Of a stretch of DNA of 64,000 nt, positions 47,524 to 60,541 are shown one piece after another. A model generated the notes under the pieces. The model worked only from the letters and a program-made list of their open reading frames with translations. It did no database searches and was not told the DNA's origin. The DNA is from Brevipalpus yothersi. Lineage: Eukaryota > Arthropoda > Arachnida > Trombidiformes > Tenuipalpidae. Where the stretch lies: the NCBI GenBank assembly GCA_003956705.1, contig QZCP01000090.1, forward strand, positions 186,001-250,000, given 5' to 3'. A program made the translations under genes and the position numbers. The stretch's first letter is position 1. Each line of letters begins with the position of its first letter.

Positions 47524-49926
47524 GTTTAATCAAAATTGTGACAATATTAATTCGAAAGCGAACAGTTCACTATGAATGTATCAAATGAAATGAGAGCTGA
47601 AAAACTTTTTTTCCTTTTGATAGTTGAAAAGTGTGTACAAAGGCGTTTACCATAGATTCGGGAAACTTAGCAACCAAAAATTGATTAGACACGTGATAAA
47701 AGTTCTTGAAAATGCATTTCAAACCGATGATGCAATGCCCGAGAGATTGGCTCATTTAGTGTGGGAAATTAAAATATTAAACGGTGAGATGATAAATTGA
47801 ATTGGTGATTGATCATTTTTATTCAATTGATTCGTGATATTAGATTATATTCATGAATTTGATTGTGGGAAGCGGGCAATTTACATTTAACAGGGAAAGT
47901 TTTTTCAACGCTACCCATCGTTGAGAGGTGAGGAGAAAACAATATTCTAAGTATTCTGAACGTTTCCATGTTCCCAAGATTGTATGGTTACATGTATTGG
48001 AAGTTAATTGATTTTCTTGGAGAGAAAGTTTTGCATCTTTTTATTGTGGAAAATCCATGTGTTCATAACTACATGTACATGTACTTGGCTATGCACTTAA
48101 CTATGAGATCTGTTTCATTCGGTCGGCATGATCGATATCTGAGCGGATGTTGCATTGAGCAAAGACAAGAATTTCTTAATCTTATCATATATCCTGTGCT
48201 CAAAATTATGAATCAATTTGAGAACAATGAAAATAAGGCCTCATTAGATGTGTATAAATTTCTTAAGCGAAAAGAAACTCTTGTGAGAAAAAACAAATTG
48301 TAACATTAACAACTACACAGTTTTAAGTTATCATCATGAATGAAGTTTCTTTTGTTGGTATCAAAAAAAATATCCCAATCAGTTGTAATCTAGAGGAAAA
48401 GAAGTCTTTTTACTGGCAATCTTGTTTCAATATTCCAACATCCAAACTAGAAAACGGAAACTTTTCCCTCATTTACTGGAAAAGAAGAAAGTTCGAGAAG
48501 AATTTCAGCTACCATAATAATCAAAAACCGCTAACAAACAATAGTATTTCGCTCAAGGCATAAACGTTGGTCAAATAATGATCCTAAATGGATCATGATT
48601 AATTAGATGACGCGTAAATACGTCTGTAAATGGCGCTTAGACTACGTGACTGGATACAAAACTGAGTCAGAATATGAGAAAGAATTTCATTCTTCACGAT
48701 ATCAAATAGGAGAAGAAAGAGTAAAAATTCAACCACCAAAATTGTGCGATAAGCAATTGGATTGTCACAAATACATAGCACATGCATAATGAAGCATTCA
48801 ATCTTTCAGAGAGGATGTTTATCAATTATGAATGATTCGAGGAGGCAGCATTCTGGAGAGTCTAAATTCTTTGCAAAAGCAAATATACATGGACATGTAT
48901 CATGAAACATTTTCTATGTCGATGATCTCAATTTCACGGTGAAGCATGTTAGTCTAGTTTATCGACCTCTGACTGAAGAATGAGGGCTTCATTGGCATCA
49001 TCCGATAGTGGATAGAGATCATATCTCCTCCAGGATATCCACGAAATACAGCTTGAGAATTTCCTTGGTTTACAGATATTATCACATTGGTTTCGGTTAA
49101 CGGTTTACGGTCATCCAATTTCATCGAAATTTTTCTAATCTCAAATCAGAGCAAATCATTTGAGATGTGTGAATCATTTTTTCCAATAAGCTCATAACGG
49201 AAGAGCGAGCAACCAGCGGAAAGTTTTCTCATGATTCAACGGAAACTGCCATAAATTTGCATTGTTTCATTGAAGATATCAGTTATTCATGAAACTTCTT
49301 AAAATTTCTCAGAATTTATTTTTCTATGGGATCAAAATCTCATCAATTCCTCCCAACTGAAAAGAAGATGTGAAGATTTCATGTAGATTTGAAACACATT
49401 CTCTACTCAAACTTCTACTAACCCATTGATTTATTGAATTATTTTCTGATTTAATAGCTAAACACCATCATAATTGGATATAAAACCGCTACTTTCACCC
49501 CTTTCAGTTGATTTTTATCTTTCCATAATGTTTTCCTCTCTCCACAAATCAATATTGTCTCTCTCTCTTTCTTTCTCTTTCTTTCTCTCTCACCGATTCT
49601 TTTACACGAGAAAAACAATGTCACATCATTCTCAGTGTGAACTATTCTGCAATTGATATATGAACAATTGTTGCAATTAATTGAATAAAAAGCGAAATCA
49701 TGATCAGCGCGAAACTCATTGATTAACTTCACTGTGCTACGGTTCGATTGGTCGATACCTTCTTGTTGATCTTCATTTTTCCATCTCTATAAAACATACG
49801 ATCGATCCTTGATCACAACTTAGTTTCAATCACAAGCTGGAAGCGTAAGCAACTTATCCAGCAGGTCCTAAAAACTTTTCCTGATCTTCTCATTTTTGTG
49901 TGACAGACTCAGATCAATTTTCAGAT
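47524..49926. other. 2.4 kb intergenic, no supported gene
   Basis: Several short ATG-initiated frames (for example 47968-48303, 48336-48563 and 48607-48789) are Lys/Asn/Ile-rich, unrelated to known families and lack splice context. Probably non-coding. Confidence 0.45.
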
Positions 49927-50381
49927 ATGAACTCCAAAAACATTATTCGTTACCTCAGTTTGACCACTCTTGTGGTTGTATCTCTAGTTCTTGGGTCAAC
50001 AAATGCTCAATATGACCCCACAATGGCGCCCAGTCCTATGCAAGACATACAGCCACCAAAGGAATTCTCCATCCACATTCCGTGAGTATTTTTGATCTTT
50101 TTTCAAATCTCTTCGAATATAAGCATGTAATTGCTAAGTGCCAAAAAATTTTTCCAAAAAAATTCATGAATTGTTTCTCACCCATGTGGTTCAGTTTGAT
50201 TTTCAAGATGAACAAATACGATCGTTTCTTTCCTGGAATGAATAACACCAACTTGGATATCAAGGTTCTCCATGGACTTGTACGAGTTGTGATGGACAGG
50301 AGACACCATCTTAATGGCTCTTCTGAGGGACCCATCAAAGTCAGCATTCTTGGTATGCCAATTCCAATGACCACCGGTTAA
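49927..50381 (+). CDS. Small secreted protein, 113 aa, unknown
   Basis: Exons 49927-50081 and 50195-50381 join in phase to 342 nt (113 aa). A clear signal peptide (LSLTTLVVVSLVLGSTNA) is followed by a Pro/Met-rich spacer (PTMAPSPMQDIQPPKE). The C-terminal half is mixed basic (NKYDRFFPGMNNTN, VRVVMDRRHH), contains no cysteines after the signal peptide and ends in IPMTTG. An AATAAA follows at about 50434. A small, cysteine-free secreted protein next to an apyrase could be a salivary or cuticular product, but nothing in the sequence decides this. Confidence 0.7.
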
Positions 50382-50939
50382 AAAATATTATGTACTTCCT
50401 CCCTTTTCCATTTTTGTCAATATTAACAGTTACAATAAAATATTCCTTGTTTGTTGAAGTTTTTCAGTTTTTACACCATTCCCCGAGAATTTTTAGGAAA
50501 CAAATCATTTTCTAGTGTAGGTCTGATTTTTTAGTTTTCGGTAAGAACTTCTGAACTGGAAAAAAGAATCTAACCTCGTTATATAACCGATACCTTCCAT
50601 AATTTGGTCAGTAATTCAAATAGGATTTGCATTCTCTTCGAAACAACATTCATTTTGAGATCTTTAATCGTGAAAAAGAAGGTGCGATAGAGAGAGCAAT
50701 GAAATATGCTAAATGATGATATTCCATCAAACTCATTAACGATAATACGTACTTGCATCTAACTGAGATCATTTGGTGATAAATTCGACAGTCACGCTCA
50801 ACTACAATCAGCCGATAATAATTAGTTTCAATTGTGTCCTGAATATCATACACAATGTGGGTTCAAGCTTGTGATCAGAGAGAAATTTTCATGATTCATA
50901 GCCTTGAAAATTAATCATTTTCATCGAGTTTTTCGATGA

Positions 50940-50985
<46 letters not shown>

Positions 50986-51421
50986 ATCAACTCTCTCTAT
51001 TCTGAATTCCAAATTATTCATCAAAGTTCAATATCTGATTGACCTTGACAATTTTCGAATAGAAGTGTGATTCACCTCTCACGATCGATCTAATTGGAAA
51101 ATCTATTTCAGATTCTGAACACTGAACATACAAATCAGCTTGAAGCTATTAAATCTATGATATATATAAATCAAAAAAATATCTAGGCAATCTTCTCTGA
51201 AACTGAAACTTTGGAACATGCACCAGATAGAAACAAAGATCACAAGAATAAGTATAACTTGCAAAAGTCCCATGACGCAAAACCATTTTCTCAATAAATC
51301 AGAAAAAGCAATTGATGTGAACCTCTAAAATGATCTATAGCTTGGAAAATGCCACAAGACATAAAAGAATCATCTATTGGATTGTCTACCTTTTTATGGT
51401 GTTAGACTTTCCAACCTCGAA
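50382..51421. other. Intergenic with a CT array
   Basis: 1 kb with the (CT)n run at 50943-50984. No coding frame supported. Confidence 0.45.
50943..50984. repeat. (CT)n microsatellite
   Basis: Pure CT dinucleotide run of about 42 bases. Confidence 0.92.
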
Positions 51422-53476
51422 ATGATACTCCCAATAGTGTTACTTATTTCATTTTTCACAGGTAAGTTTAATTAAGGACCTCTCATCAATTTGGCATAAA
51501 GGACCTCATACGCTCCAATCTGTGTGGCTATTAATTTTGTATCTCTCAAATCTCTTCCTCTCTCAATAATTTTGACCAGTCTTCTCTCATGGATTCACTT
51601 CTCCTTTTGAGCCTGAAGAAGGCTTACTTGGAGCTCTATTCGAGGAACCACCAAGTGATATGCGAATGATTAACAAAACTTTCGATTCGGACTCAGTATG
51701 GACAAAAAGTTTGATCAAACGAACAGAGAGTGCTCTAAAGGCAATTGATTTTGTGGATCCTTCAAAAAGCGAAGTAAGTTTTCTTTCCAATAAATGGACA
51801 CAAAAGAAAGAATTGATACTCATTCATTCAAAACCCTTTCACACATTAATTCAGTATGGAATCGCAATCGATGCTGGTTCATCACATACCGAAGCAATTC
51901 TATTCACATGGTCAGCTAAACTAGGTGATACTGGCTTCGTACGTCAAGTGGCCGATTGTGATCAAGAGCCGGGCATTGATGAGGGTGAAGGTAAAAATGT
52001 GGATCAAACGGTGGCCAAAGTGATGAGTTGTGTAGAGAAATTGGTCAAATTGATACCAGCTAATCATAAAGGACCATTCACACTACTCATGGGTGCCACA
52101 GCGGGAATGCGAGTGTTACAATTAAAAAATCCGACCGCAACCAAAATGATATTCCAACGATTGTATCAAGCTTTTCGAGGTGCTGAATTTGATGGACGTG
52201 TACTGTATGTGACTGAGCCGCGAATCATAAGTGGATATGAGGAAGGACAATTTGCATGGATTTCGGCCAATTATTTGATGAAATTTATTCCACCAGAAAA
52301 TAGTGATCAATTCGTTCGTCCACCACATTCCGGTAGTATCGGTATTATGGACATGGGTGGTGCATCGGCTCAGATAGCTTTTCGAACTAACGATAATCCT
52401 GATGGTGAAGTGGAACTGTTTGGACAAACTTATCCCATTCGAGCATACAGTAATCTATGTTTCGGAAGTGTCGAAGCAAAAGCTCGATACCAATTACAGT
52501 TGTTACTGGATCGAATTGATAAGACAAAGCCTGTGGTCGAAGATCCATGTCTTGGTGAAGGAGATCCATCGGTCACTGTTAAGGGAAGTGATTTTATTGC
52601 CAATCCATGTCTTAATATGATATCTGGTATTGAAAAGTTCATCGATCCAACAGTTGCCTACACTTTTACTGGTGGATTGTACAATTCTAGTCAATGTATA
52701 GCCAATGTTAAGAAATTAACTGATTTGAATGCATGTCAAAGTACTTTCAAGCATTGTTTCGAGAAAGATACTCGATCAAAAAGACGATTAACATTCCTGG
52801 GATTATCAAGTTATTATTACACTTTCCGATTGTTGCCAACATTGGCCAGTGGACGAGATACTTTTCCAAATGAAAATGTGCTTCTAAACGAAATTGATTG
52901 GTGGTGTAATCAACCATACGATTATCGAGCCCAAAATGCTGGAGCTTCATTTGCCGATGCTCTCTGTTTCCGTCAACATTATTCATTTTATACAATGAAA
53001 AATGTGTATGGTTTCAATAAGCGTATGTGGCCGAGAGTTCATTTTGTGAGAAAAATTGGTGATAATAATATGGGCTGGTCTTTGGGTTACATGTTGTGGC
53101 AAACTAATATGTTACCGGAGAAAGAATCTGAAAAATCTGTAAGTAAAAAAAGATTAGCATTGGAATTGGTTGGATGCAATTCAGAGATTGGTTGATCATT
53201 TTAAATTAATTTTTAATCATTCATTTATAGCTCATCAAAGCTGAGGCATATCATGCGTTGAGCAACATATACCAACAAGCATCTAATCTTGTCGTGAGAG
53301 TTAGTTCTCAAGCTACTGATTTGGTTGATCATGAAGAGGAATTGAGTAGCATTTGTGATCAAATTATTGATGTTATGGATGCAAGATTATTGTTCAATTT
53401 CCAAGGATGTGGAACAAAAAGCAGGAGAGTGGAATCTTGTTGCAGAGTTCGATTGGCTGAATGGAGAAAAAGATGA
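51422..53476 (+). CDS. Nucleoside triphosphate diphosphohydrolase (GDA1/CD39, apyrase family), secreted type
   Basis: Hydrolyses NTPs and NDPs. Exons 51422-51461, 51580-51773, 51855-53138 and 53231-53476 total 1764 nt (587 aa). Exon 1 encodes a hydrophobic start (MILPIVLLISFF), a likely signal peptide. Apyrase-conserved regions are present: ACR1 DAGSSHT (about 84-90), ACR2 GATAGMR (about 158-164), ACR3 SGYEEGQFAWISANYL (about 204-219) and ACR4 DMGGASAQ (about 244-251). The LEF...WCN region is late. No C-terminal membrane helix is seen; the tail is Cys- and Arg-rich (CGTKSR, VESCCRVR). A cleaved signal with no C-terminal anchor suggests a secreted or lumenal enzyme. The protein is longer than usual at its N- and C-termini. 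Confidence 0.9.
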
Positions 53477-54059
53477 AATGACAATGTATTTTACTTGATT
53501 GAACGATTAAATGAACTAATTATCTGAAACTAAAATTATCTCTTCATATCATAGTAAATAAATTTTCAAGAATTTTTTAATTGAAATCATTGAAACCAAA
53601 AGGTGACTTCCGTTTATTTTTGAACATAAGAATCATAATCAAGTAACCTTATTTCGAAATTCGAAAGACTCTCACTAGAATCATCGAGAGACTTCTTTTA
53701 ACTCAATATGATCAACAATTAAAAACTCCAAAGTAAATTCAGGTAATAAAAAAATCGATAGAATGAATGAATTTTAGTCCATGTTTATTGAATCATTTTT
53801 GTTAGTGCATAATATATATCGTTGTGCATCAAAATTTTCAAACTTTCTATCGAAGATATAAGGTCAAATCTGTTAAACACATACATGTATCTTTAGGTGC
53901 AAAAATTTAATTGTGATTTGGACAGTTCAAGAAGAGTTGGGATTTTTGTTCCAGTATTTCACAGTACAAATACATGTATAACCTAAAACACTTACATCAA
54001 TCTAAAAGTTTATATATATGAATGTGATACTCATTTGAAATGCTGATCATATCAATTCA
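53477..54059. other. Convergent gap between NTPDase and GST-3
   Basis: 0.58 kb, AT-rich, no coding signal. Confidence 0.45.
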
Positions 54060-54858
54060 TCATTCCGGCTTGTTGCCCCAAAGAGCTGTTGGGCCAGTTA
54101 TGGGCATTCTGGTGAATTTATCACTATTGATATACTTGCTGATTGCGGGTAGAGCTTCAATTCGATCCAGATAAGCTTGTAGAGTGGCTTGTTTTGCCAT
54201 AAAATCGGGCACAAAAATGCGAGTATAATCCAGAACACAGTATAGAAAGAAGTCAACGTAGGTTAATTTATCACCAAGAACAAATTTTCCATCACCCATG
54301 AATGCAGACCATTGATCAAGCTTTGATGGCAAAGTGTCAGCCAAAGCTTTCATGGGATCTTTCAAAGCCTCCTCATTGAACCAAACTCTCACAAGACCCC
54401 ACAAAGTATCAACTGCCATTTGTTCACCAATTTCCATTCGAAGATTTTCCTCATCAGTTTCCGAAAATAAACCATGCTTTTTGGCCAAATATCTCATGAT
54501 CACTAGGAACTTGGGGTAAAAAATAGAATGAAACTTGGTATTAGAAAAATTACAATAATTCGAAGCATTTAATCTGAAATATTTAAACGAACGTTTAAAT
54601 AAATAATCGAAAAGATCAAAGAAAATCTTCATAAAACAAATTGAATCGTTTAATAATTCTTACCTGAGTAAGTTTTAGATCGCCATCGATGTAATATGGA
54701 ATGTTTGGAAAATCGAAACCAAGATTGAATTTTTCGGAAAACCATTCTTTCGGCTCACGATAAAGTTTATCTTCGAATTCCACACCAGCATAAGTCAACA
54801 AAAGACGTATTGGCTCACCGAGTCCACGAGTATTCCAATATCCCAATATCGGAGCCAT
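54060..54858 (-). CDS. Glutathione S-transferase, mu class (copy 3)
   Basis: Exons 54858-54664 and 54509-54060 give 645 nt (214 aa). Start taken at the ATG at 54858 (MAPILGYW), with catalytic Tyr7. RGLGEPIRLLLTYAGVEFEDK and FPNIPYYIDGDLKLTQ are canonical mu-class segments. The second exon begins FLVIMRYLAKKHG. The C-terminal domain contains LGDKLTYVDFFLYCVLDYTR and ends ITGPTALWG. It is closer to copy 1 than to copy 2, although copy 2 is the nearer tandem neighbour of copy 1. It is separated from them by the small secreted gene and the apyrase, which suggests that the GST array was broken up. Confidence 0.94.
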
Positions 54859-55462
54859 TTCCAACAGACAGAATTTATGAATAAGAATTTTAGAAAAATA
54901 AAGATCAACAAAAATATTATGTGATTTTTTTTGCTATAGTTTGGGAAGAGGGAAACAGCCAAATAAACTTATTTTCCAGAGAAAATTAAAACACTCTTGG
55001 GGCAATGTTGCTGCTACAGTGAAACACGAAATTCTGGTTTTTGATGATGTTTTTGGTGCTCTAAAATATTAAAGTAAAATGAAGATCTCCACCAAAAAGT
55101 TGTTAAATAGCTGCTCAAGGATACCTCAAGGATGGCTAACAAAATTTTTGACTCAAATCGATTCGTCTGGAACAAGTGTCATTATTATATATATATGGCA
55201 AAATTTAATGACTTTTCTAGTAATTTATCATGTACCATGTAATGGATTTTCTCTCGAATGACTGCTACTCTTTATTTGACACTGGAAGATTGACTATAAA
55301 AATGAATAGAAGAATGTTGCTTCATAAAATATCAAGGAGAGTCAATATATATATATATCATAGAAAAACAATAGTTGCATAGAATTCTAATACTATCTTC
55401 TAAATTGAAAATCAATTCTCGAAAATGTATACTAGCTTTGCTTGGTACCATTGAAAAAGTTT
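54859..55462. other. Intergenic between two minus-strand genes
   Basis: 0.6 kb, AT-rich with ATATAT runs. Promoter of GST-3 and 3' end of the glucosylceramidase; no gene seen. Confidence 0.45.
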
Positions 55463-57865
55463 CTATCGAAGAACTCTTTTCGTCACTATAGTTTGTATTG
55501 ATCGTGGTGAAGCGATCAATTTGACTCCATATTCAATGTCACCAACAATATTCAATTTGACTGGGAACTCATTACTGTTCATAACAATTAGCACAATTTT
55601 ATCGTCTGGAGTGAGGAATGCAGTGTGTTCAACTCCATTGTGAGATCCTCCAGCATCAACTCGAACAGAATCAGGGGGCAAAAATTTGGTAAAATGTGCA
55701 AGTGCATAATACATTGGCTGGCGATAGTATTCATTAGCAGTTGAGTTGACAATTATCGGTGAATCAACTTTGTTTCCAGCCCAATTTGGACCTCCACTTG
55801 GATCTAGAGCCATATTCCAATCAACCCATCCACTGGTTTCATGATTTAAATCTTTAATGATGTCTGATGCATAGCTTTCAGCTCTCTTCCAGCTTCCCAA
55901 AATGACTTTTTCTGAATCAAAAATGAGATATTCTCATGATTTAGTAATTCGAAATTCTTGGAACTCCATCTGGAGGATTGGATTCCCAATATCCATTCAC
56001 ACAGAAGGAAATAACTTTTAAATTTTTCCACTTACCTGGATCTATGGCAAGCCTGTAGCCTTCACAAGCTTCCGTTGATAACCAAAAATAGTCTGCATAT
56101 GATTTCCGGAGCCAATCTTGACCCAAACGTGCAACAAAATTATTTGCATACCAATGGAATCCAATACCAGAAATGTATTTTGCTGTATCCGAGTCACTCA
56201 AAAGTTTTGGAACCCAAACTGGTGCCAAAAGGAGTTGATCATCTAGCATAATTATTTTCAATTTTGGCCAATATCCTGTTCGCTCCAGTGTTGGTCCAAG
56301 ATTTTTTTTCACAAAATCATTCGATTGTCCAGGTGAAAAAGCCAAATTATTGAAATATGAGAAAAGAAGGCCATGAATTGGCTCGTTTCCGGTTGTAAGA
56401 CCCCAAAATTCTATTCCTTGTTTACGATAGGCATCTAGAAATCTTTTTTGGGAAAACATTTTTCCAATTAATTCCAAATCATTAACTAAGAAGTTACTTA
56501 CTTGACATGGTAATCAGCCCATGTTTGATAGTATTCACCCCCGACATGTCCTTTCAGTTCTCCCTTGACGGAAATGCTGTCACTTGTCTTCATCCATCCT
56601 GGTGGAGCCCAAGCAGTTGCAAATATTTTCAAATTTGGTTTCAATTCCAAGGCTTTCTTGATAAAAGGTATCTGAAAGAGAAAAGAATCAGAATAATCAA
56701 ATTCTGGGAGCTAAAAAATTTCTTTATCATCATAAAATTTCAATAATTATCAGATATTATCGTTTCAATATTATCCATGATAAAACTATTAATCCATATA
56801 AATAGTCAGAAAACGACAGAAAATCATGTAGTCATCTAGCACACATGAGTGTCAATAGATTGCTCTAGAAATTCATAAAATCACTCTGAATCTTTCTGAG
56901 AAGACAATTTTCACTTAAGATCATGAAGTTCTGATTGTGCTAAAGACAGAACAGGGAGCTGAGATAACCTGCAGTAGTTACAGAATTTCATGGATCAGGA
57001 TTATTTTCAGTCCCTCTAAGTGTTACTAATTATCAGTCACATTTCTATTCACTTCCCAAGGTGATTCATGAAAAATAAATTATCACTCTCTGTCTCTTTA
57101 TAATAAAGTGTTATCTTTGATCCGATGAAGTATCAGTTCACCCAGATAATTCGAGGATAGAAATCTCGATATTTTTAGTCCTTCCGTTCACTGTACCTTA
57201 TATTTGTAATCCTCTTCCGTGAGAGCAAAATATGTGAGATTCAAGTCACCAGGATGATCATCATCGTACGAATATGGACGAGTGGAAAAGTCAGTCCCAC
57301 CAATAGGAACTCTACCAATCGTATAATTAAGTCCACTTTTGTCGAAATAATCTCGAATAATGTTTTTACCCACTTCCTGTTTTATGGAAAGGGCATTGAT
57401 TCCCGTTGAATCTGTGAACGCACCACCAAAACCGATAATTTTTCGATGAGTTTTCCTAGTATTAATCACAATCTCAAGTGAATTAACAGTTATCTCTCCA
57501 CATGATTCTCCATGAACAGTCTCATCCAATTCATTTGGTGATGATACACTTTGATTCAAGATGGTGGCCAAAAATCGTAGACCATCTTGATTAGATTCAT
57601 ACACTGCAACTTGACCATCTTTTACTTCAATCACTTCACCAATTGGTGGACATGATTGAGCATTGCACACACAAACAATCCGCTTCGGATCATCACCATA
57701 TATTTTCGGATTACAATTGTCAGAATTTGATTTTATTTGAGATATAGTTGATGGACATGATTCACTTGTGGTTTCACCGTATATCAAGCTTGATGCAATT
57801 AACAGTAAAGTAGTTGCCAATACTAGCAAGTTGTTCGCCTTGATTGGCAAACACACAGAAGCCAT
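55463..57865 (-). CDS. GBA: Lysosomal acid glucosylceramidase (GH30), complete
   Basis: Hydrolyses glucosylceramide to ceramide and glucose in the lysosome. Minus-strand exons 57865-57197, 56671-56502, 56442-56036 and 55911-55463 total 1695 nt (564 aa). A signal peptide (about 12-30) is followed by a Cys-rich N-terminus (CPSTIS, CVCNAQSCPP), then KIIGFGGAFTDSTGINAL and the TIM barrel. Catalytic acid/base Glu300 lies in TTGNEP and nucleophile Glu404 in LSTEACEG. Their spacing of 104 residues is one less than in the human enzyme. TSGWVDWNMALDPSGGPNW and VDSPIIVN match the conserved C-terminal part. All junctions are phase-consistent. The enzyme should be active. Confidence 0.95.
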
Positions 57866-59361
57866 TTGAAATGAGGAAAAGTTTGCTGTTTTTTCTCATA
57901 AACTTTCTGATCTTTGCTTACAAGATACAAGATATAGCTTAATGAAGAACAACAACTTGCAAAGCAATTAGATTACGATGAAATTGATCATCATAGGTAA
58001 TCATTGATTGTGGGTAAACGCATTTGTTTGATGTGTACTTTCCATACTTTATTAATATTCGATATTATCACACTTTTAATCAATAGTGATAAGATTGTAA
58101 CACTTGTTGAGCTCTGCCTCTGAATGAATCTTCCATTGATGATAATGGTTGATCATCGAAGAATGTAGCACTCATTCAAGTGATGGCAACTGGCATGATC
58201 GATTGATCAAGATTGAAACTTTGGACGAGATTTTTTCAACAATCATGAGATCCATAATTAATTTTAACTAGAGAAAAACGAAAACTTTTCAAAGAATCTA
58301 GTGCAAAAGGGAAAATGGAAAGATCAAGAGTTTCGTTCAATAGATTTTTGCAAACTTTCTCTTGATTTCGAAATGATCAAGTTGACAAGCAAGTGCCTCA
58401 AGGGCACTTGAAAATATCAGATCGAAGTTAATATCATGTTTTATCGGTATCATGGCTGATGAGTGAGAAAGATAGTTAAAATACAATTTGAAAGCCATTG
58501 AAATTCACACCTCTATTCACATGTTGACCAAGATATTGGGTTTCCGAAAACGAATTGATTTCCATGATGCTCTAATCACTGGAAGTGGTTCAATGACCAG
58601 GCCTATTATATTTTCACTCCATGGTGAAGACGATTGATGAGCTGATTGGGTTACTCAAGTTTCTCAATGAATTAAAAAAACTTGACCATCGAACCTGAAT
58701 TGAATTTTCATTAGGTTCCATCGAAACTAGTATTTTTCCCCATAAATTCATGGGAACTCTACGAATAGTTACAATAAGATGAGTTTGCAAAGTAATTTAC
58801 AATCCATTATAATTAAAAAATGTTTCTTCTTCAATCTTATGTTAGGCTTGCACAGTGTAAGCTGTCAAGTCAAGCAATAATTTGCACAATTTTCCACGCA
58901 ATATGAGTGATTCAATTTCAATTATCAGTCTGCCACTTCTTCCATGTGAATGATCAAAGTAACTCACTTGGAAGTGTATCATCATCAGAATTTGAAGTCT
59001 GTAAATGATGATGATTAGCACAATTTTCGCCAAGAAATCTCGTGAAATTCCGAGCCAATCAACTCAAGTTACCCTTTTCCATTCACTGATGAACAAGAAG
59101 ATTGTGTACATTTCTCATCAATTATCTTGATTGCACATGTTTAAGCAATGTATCCTTTTGTTTTAAACAGTGATTGGAAATCTTTTTCATTGGTACATGC
59201 ACAAAAAAAGGAGAAGAAGAAGAGGCAGCCATACATGCTCCATGCTTGGATGAAAGACTAAAACATGCAAATAAGCTATCATTTGGGAAAAATTTTTCCC
59301 CATAAAATTCATCCATTTATAATTTCCACTCAAACACATATACACACAAAGAGGAAGACAG

Positions 59362-59450
<89 letters not shown>

Positions 59451-59459
59451 NNNNNNNNN

Positions 59460-59526
<67 letters not shown>

Positions 59527-60175
59527 TGATGGTTGACTAAGCTTGTGTAATAAGTGTGTTCAATAAATGACAGGTTACTCTTCTTCTGATAAACCCTTTG
59601 CGAATTTTCAAGGAAAAGATTGGCTAAATTTTTACCTATCTCATGAAAGCAATAAATACTGATCCATTGGCATGTAATACTTCTTGCTCAACCGTAAAGT
59701 GGATAAAAAAGTACACCTTTGGACACATGATGTGGTCATCAGTTTTTCCTCGAAACTTTCCATGGGTAGATTGGATGAATGAATGATCAAACTCAATTGG
59801 AGACACAAGCTGTATGTATACTGGACATTTTCCATCACTGGACTGTTAACTTCTTCTGTAGGGATCAGATGTAGAGAGTAAAATGTTTTCGATGAAGATG
59901 GGGGAAAAAATTGACCAACAAGGAACCGAAGTGGTTTGAATTGAAGCTAGACGATCAAATTTTTGCTTGTTGAAAAGAAATTATATTAGAAAAAAATAAT
60001 GATTGACTTAGAGTACAAGATGAAAAAAGTGTGAAAAATGAGGACAGTTTGACGTCAAAATGGTATGAAAAAAAACATTCAATCAGAATGATTAATCTTT
60101 GAGATTTTAAGATGTGTATGTGTGTGTGTCTCATGACAAGAGGAACATGTTCACAAGGTCTTTGGACATATAATT
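57866..60175. other. 2.3 kb intergenic with a long GA array and gap
   Basis: No coding frame with family similarity. Holds the GA array (59365-59520) and nine unknown bases. Confidence 0.5.
59365..59520. repeat. (GA)n microsatellite interrupted by an N gap
   Basis: About 155 bases of GA repeat with nine Ns at 59451-59459. The array runs on both sides of the gap in the same phase, so its true length is unknown and probably collapsed in assembly. Confidence 0.95.
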
Positions 60176-60541
60176 TTAGATGCCAAATATTTTTCTTCCC
60201 GTAGTTGTGAAAATTCTGGTCAATCTATTAGGATTAATCACAACTTTCTCTCTTCGTTCTAGTCTCAGAATGACCCATAACGATCGTTTACCATAATAAT
60301 ATAGATTATGCAAAAAATGCCATGTTGCGATTGTATTCCGCAAAGCTGTTTTGGCCAAAACTTTACTATCTCTTTTTGGATCTCCATCAACTGTGTCATC
60401 TCGTAATATAACTTCTTTTCCTTGTTTCCAGTCCCAAAAAATATCAAGAAGACCACGTCCAACTTTGATCAATGTATCCACACTTTCACTTATCAAGGTG
60501 ATCAACCGTTCGATGTAGAACAATGTTATTACAAAAAGCAT
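60176..60541 (-). CDS. Hypothetical small protein, 121 aa
   Basis: An open frame with ATG at 60541 and no family I recognise. It has a hydrophobic/amphipathic N-terminus (MLFVITLFYIERLITLI), a charged middle (DWKQGKEVILRDDTVDGDPKRD) and a basic C-terminus. There is no intron, and no promoter or poly(A) signal is clear. The composition is less Lys/Asn-biased than random frames nearby, which is the only reason to list it. It may be spurious. Confidence 0.25.
   Translation of the reverse strand: MLFVITLFYIERLITLISESVDTLIKVGRGLLDIFWDWKQGKEVILRDDTVDGDPKRDSKVLAKTALRNTIATWHFLHNLYYYGKRSLWVILRLERREKVVINPNRLTRIFTTTGRKIFGI

Noticed and set aside
47968..48303. 111-aa ATG frame
   Set aside because: No family similarity, no signal or domain features, no splice context, and composition typical of AT-rich non-coding DNA here.
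59265..59540. Arg-Glu repeat open frame over the GA array
   Set aside because: The frame is produced by the (GA)n microsatellite and crosses the N gap; there is no conserved protein outside the repeat. The same applies to 40284-40655.
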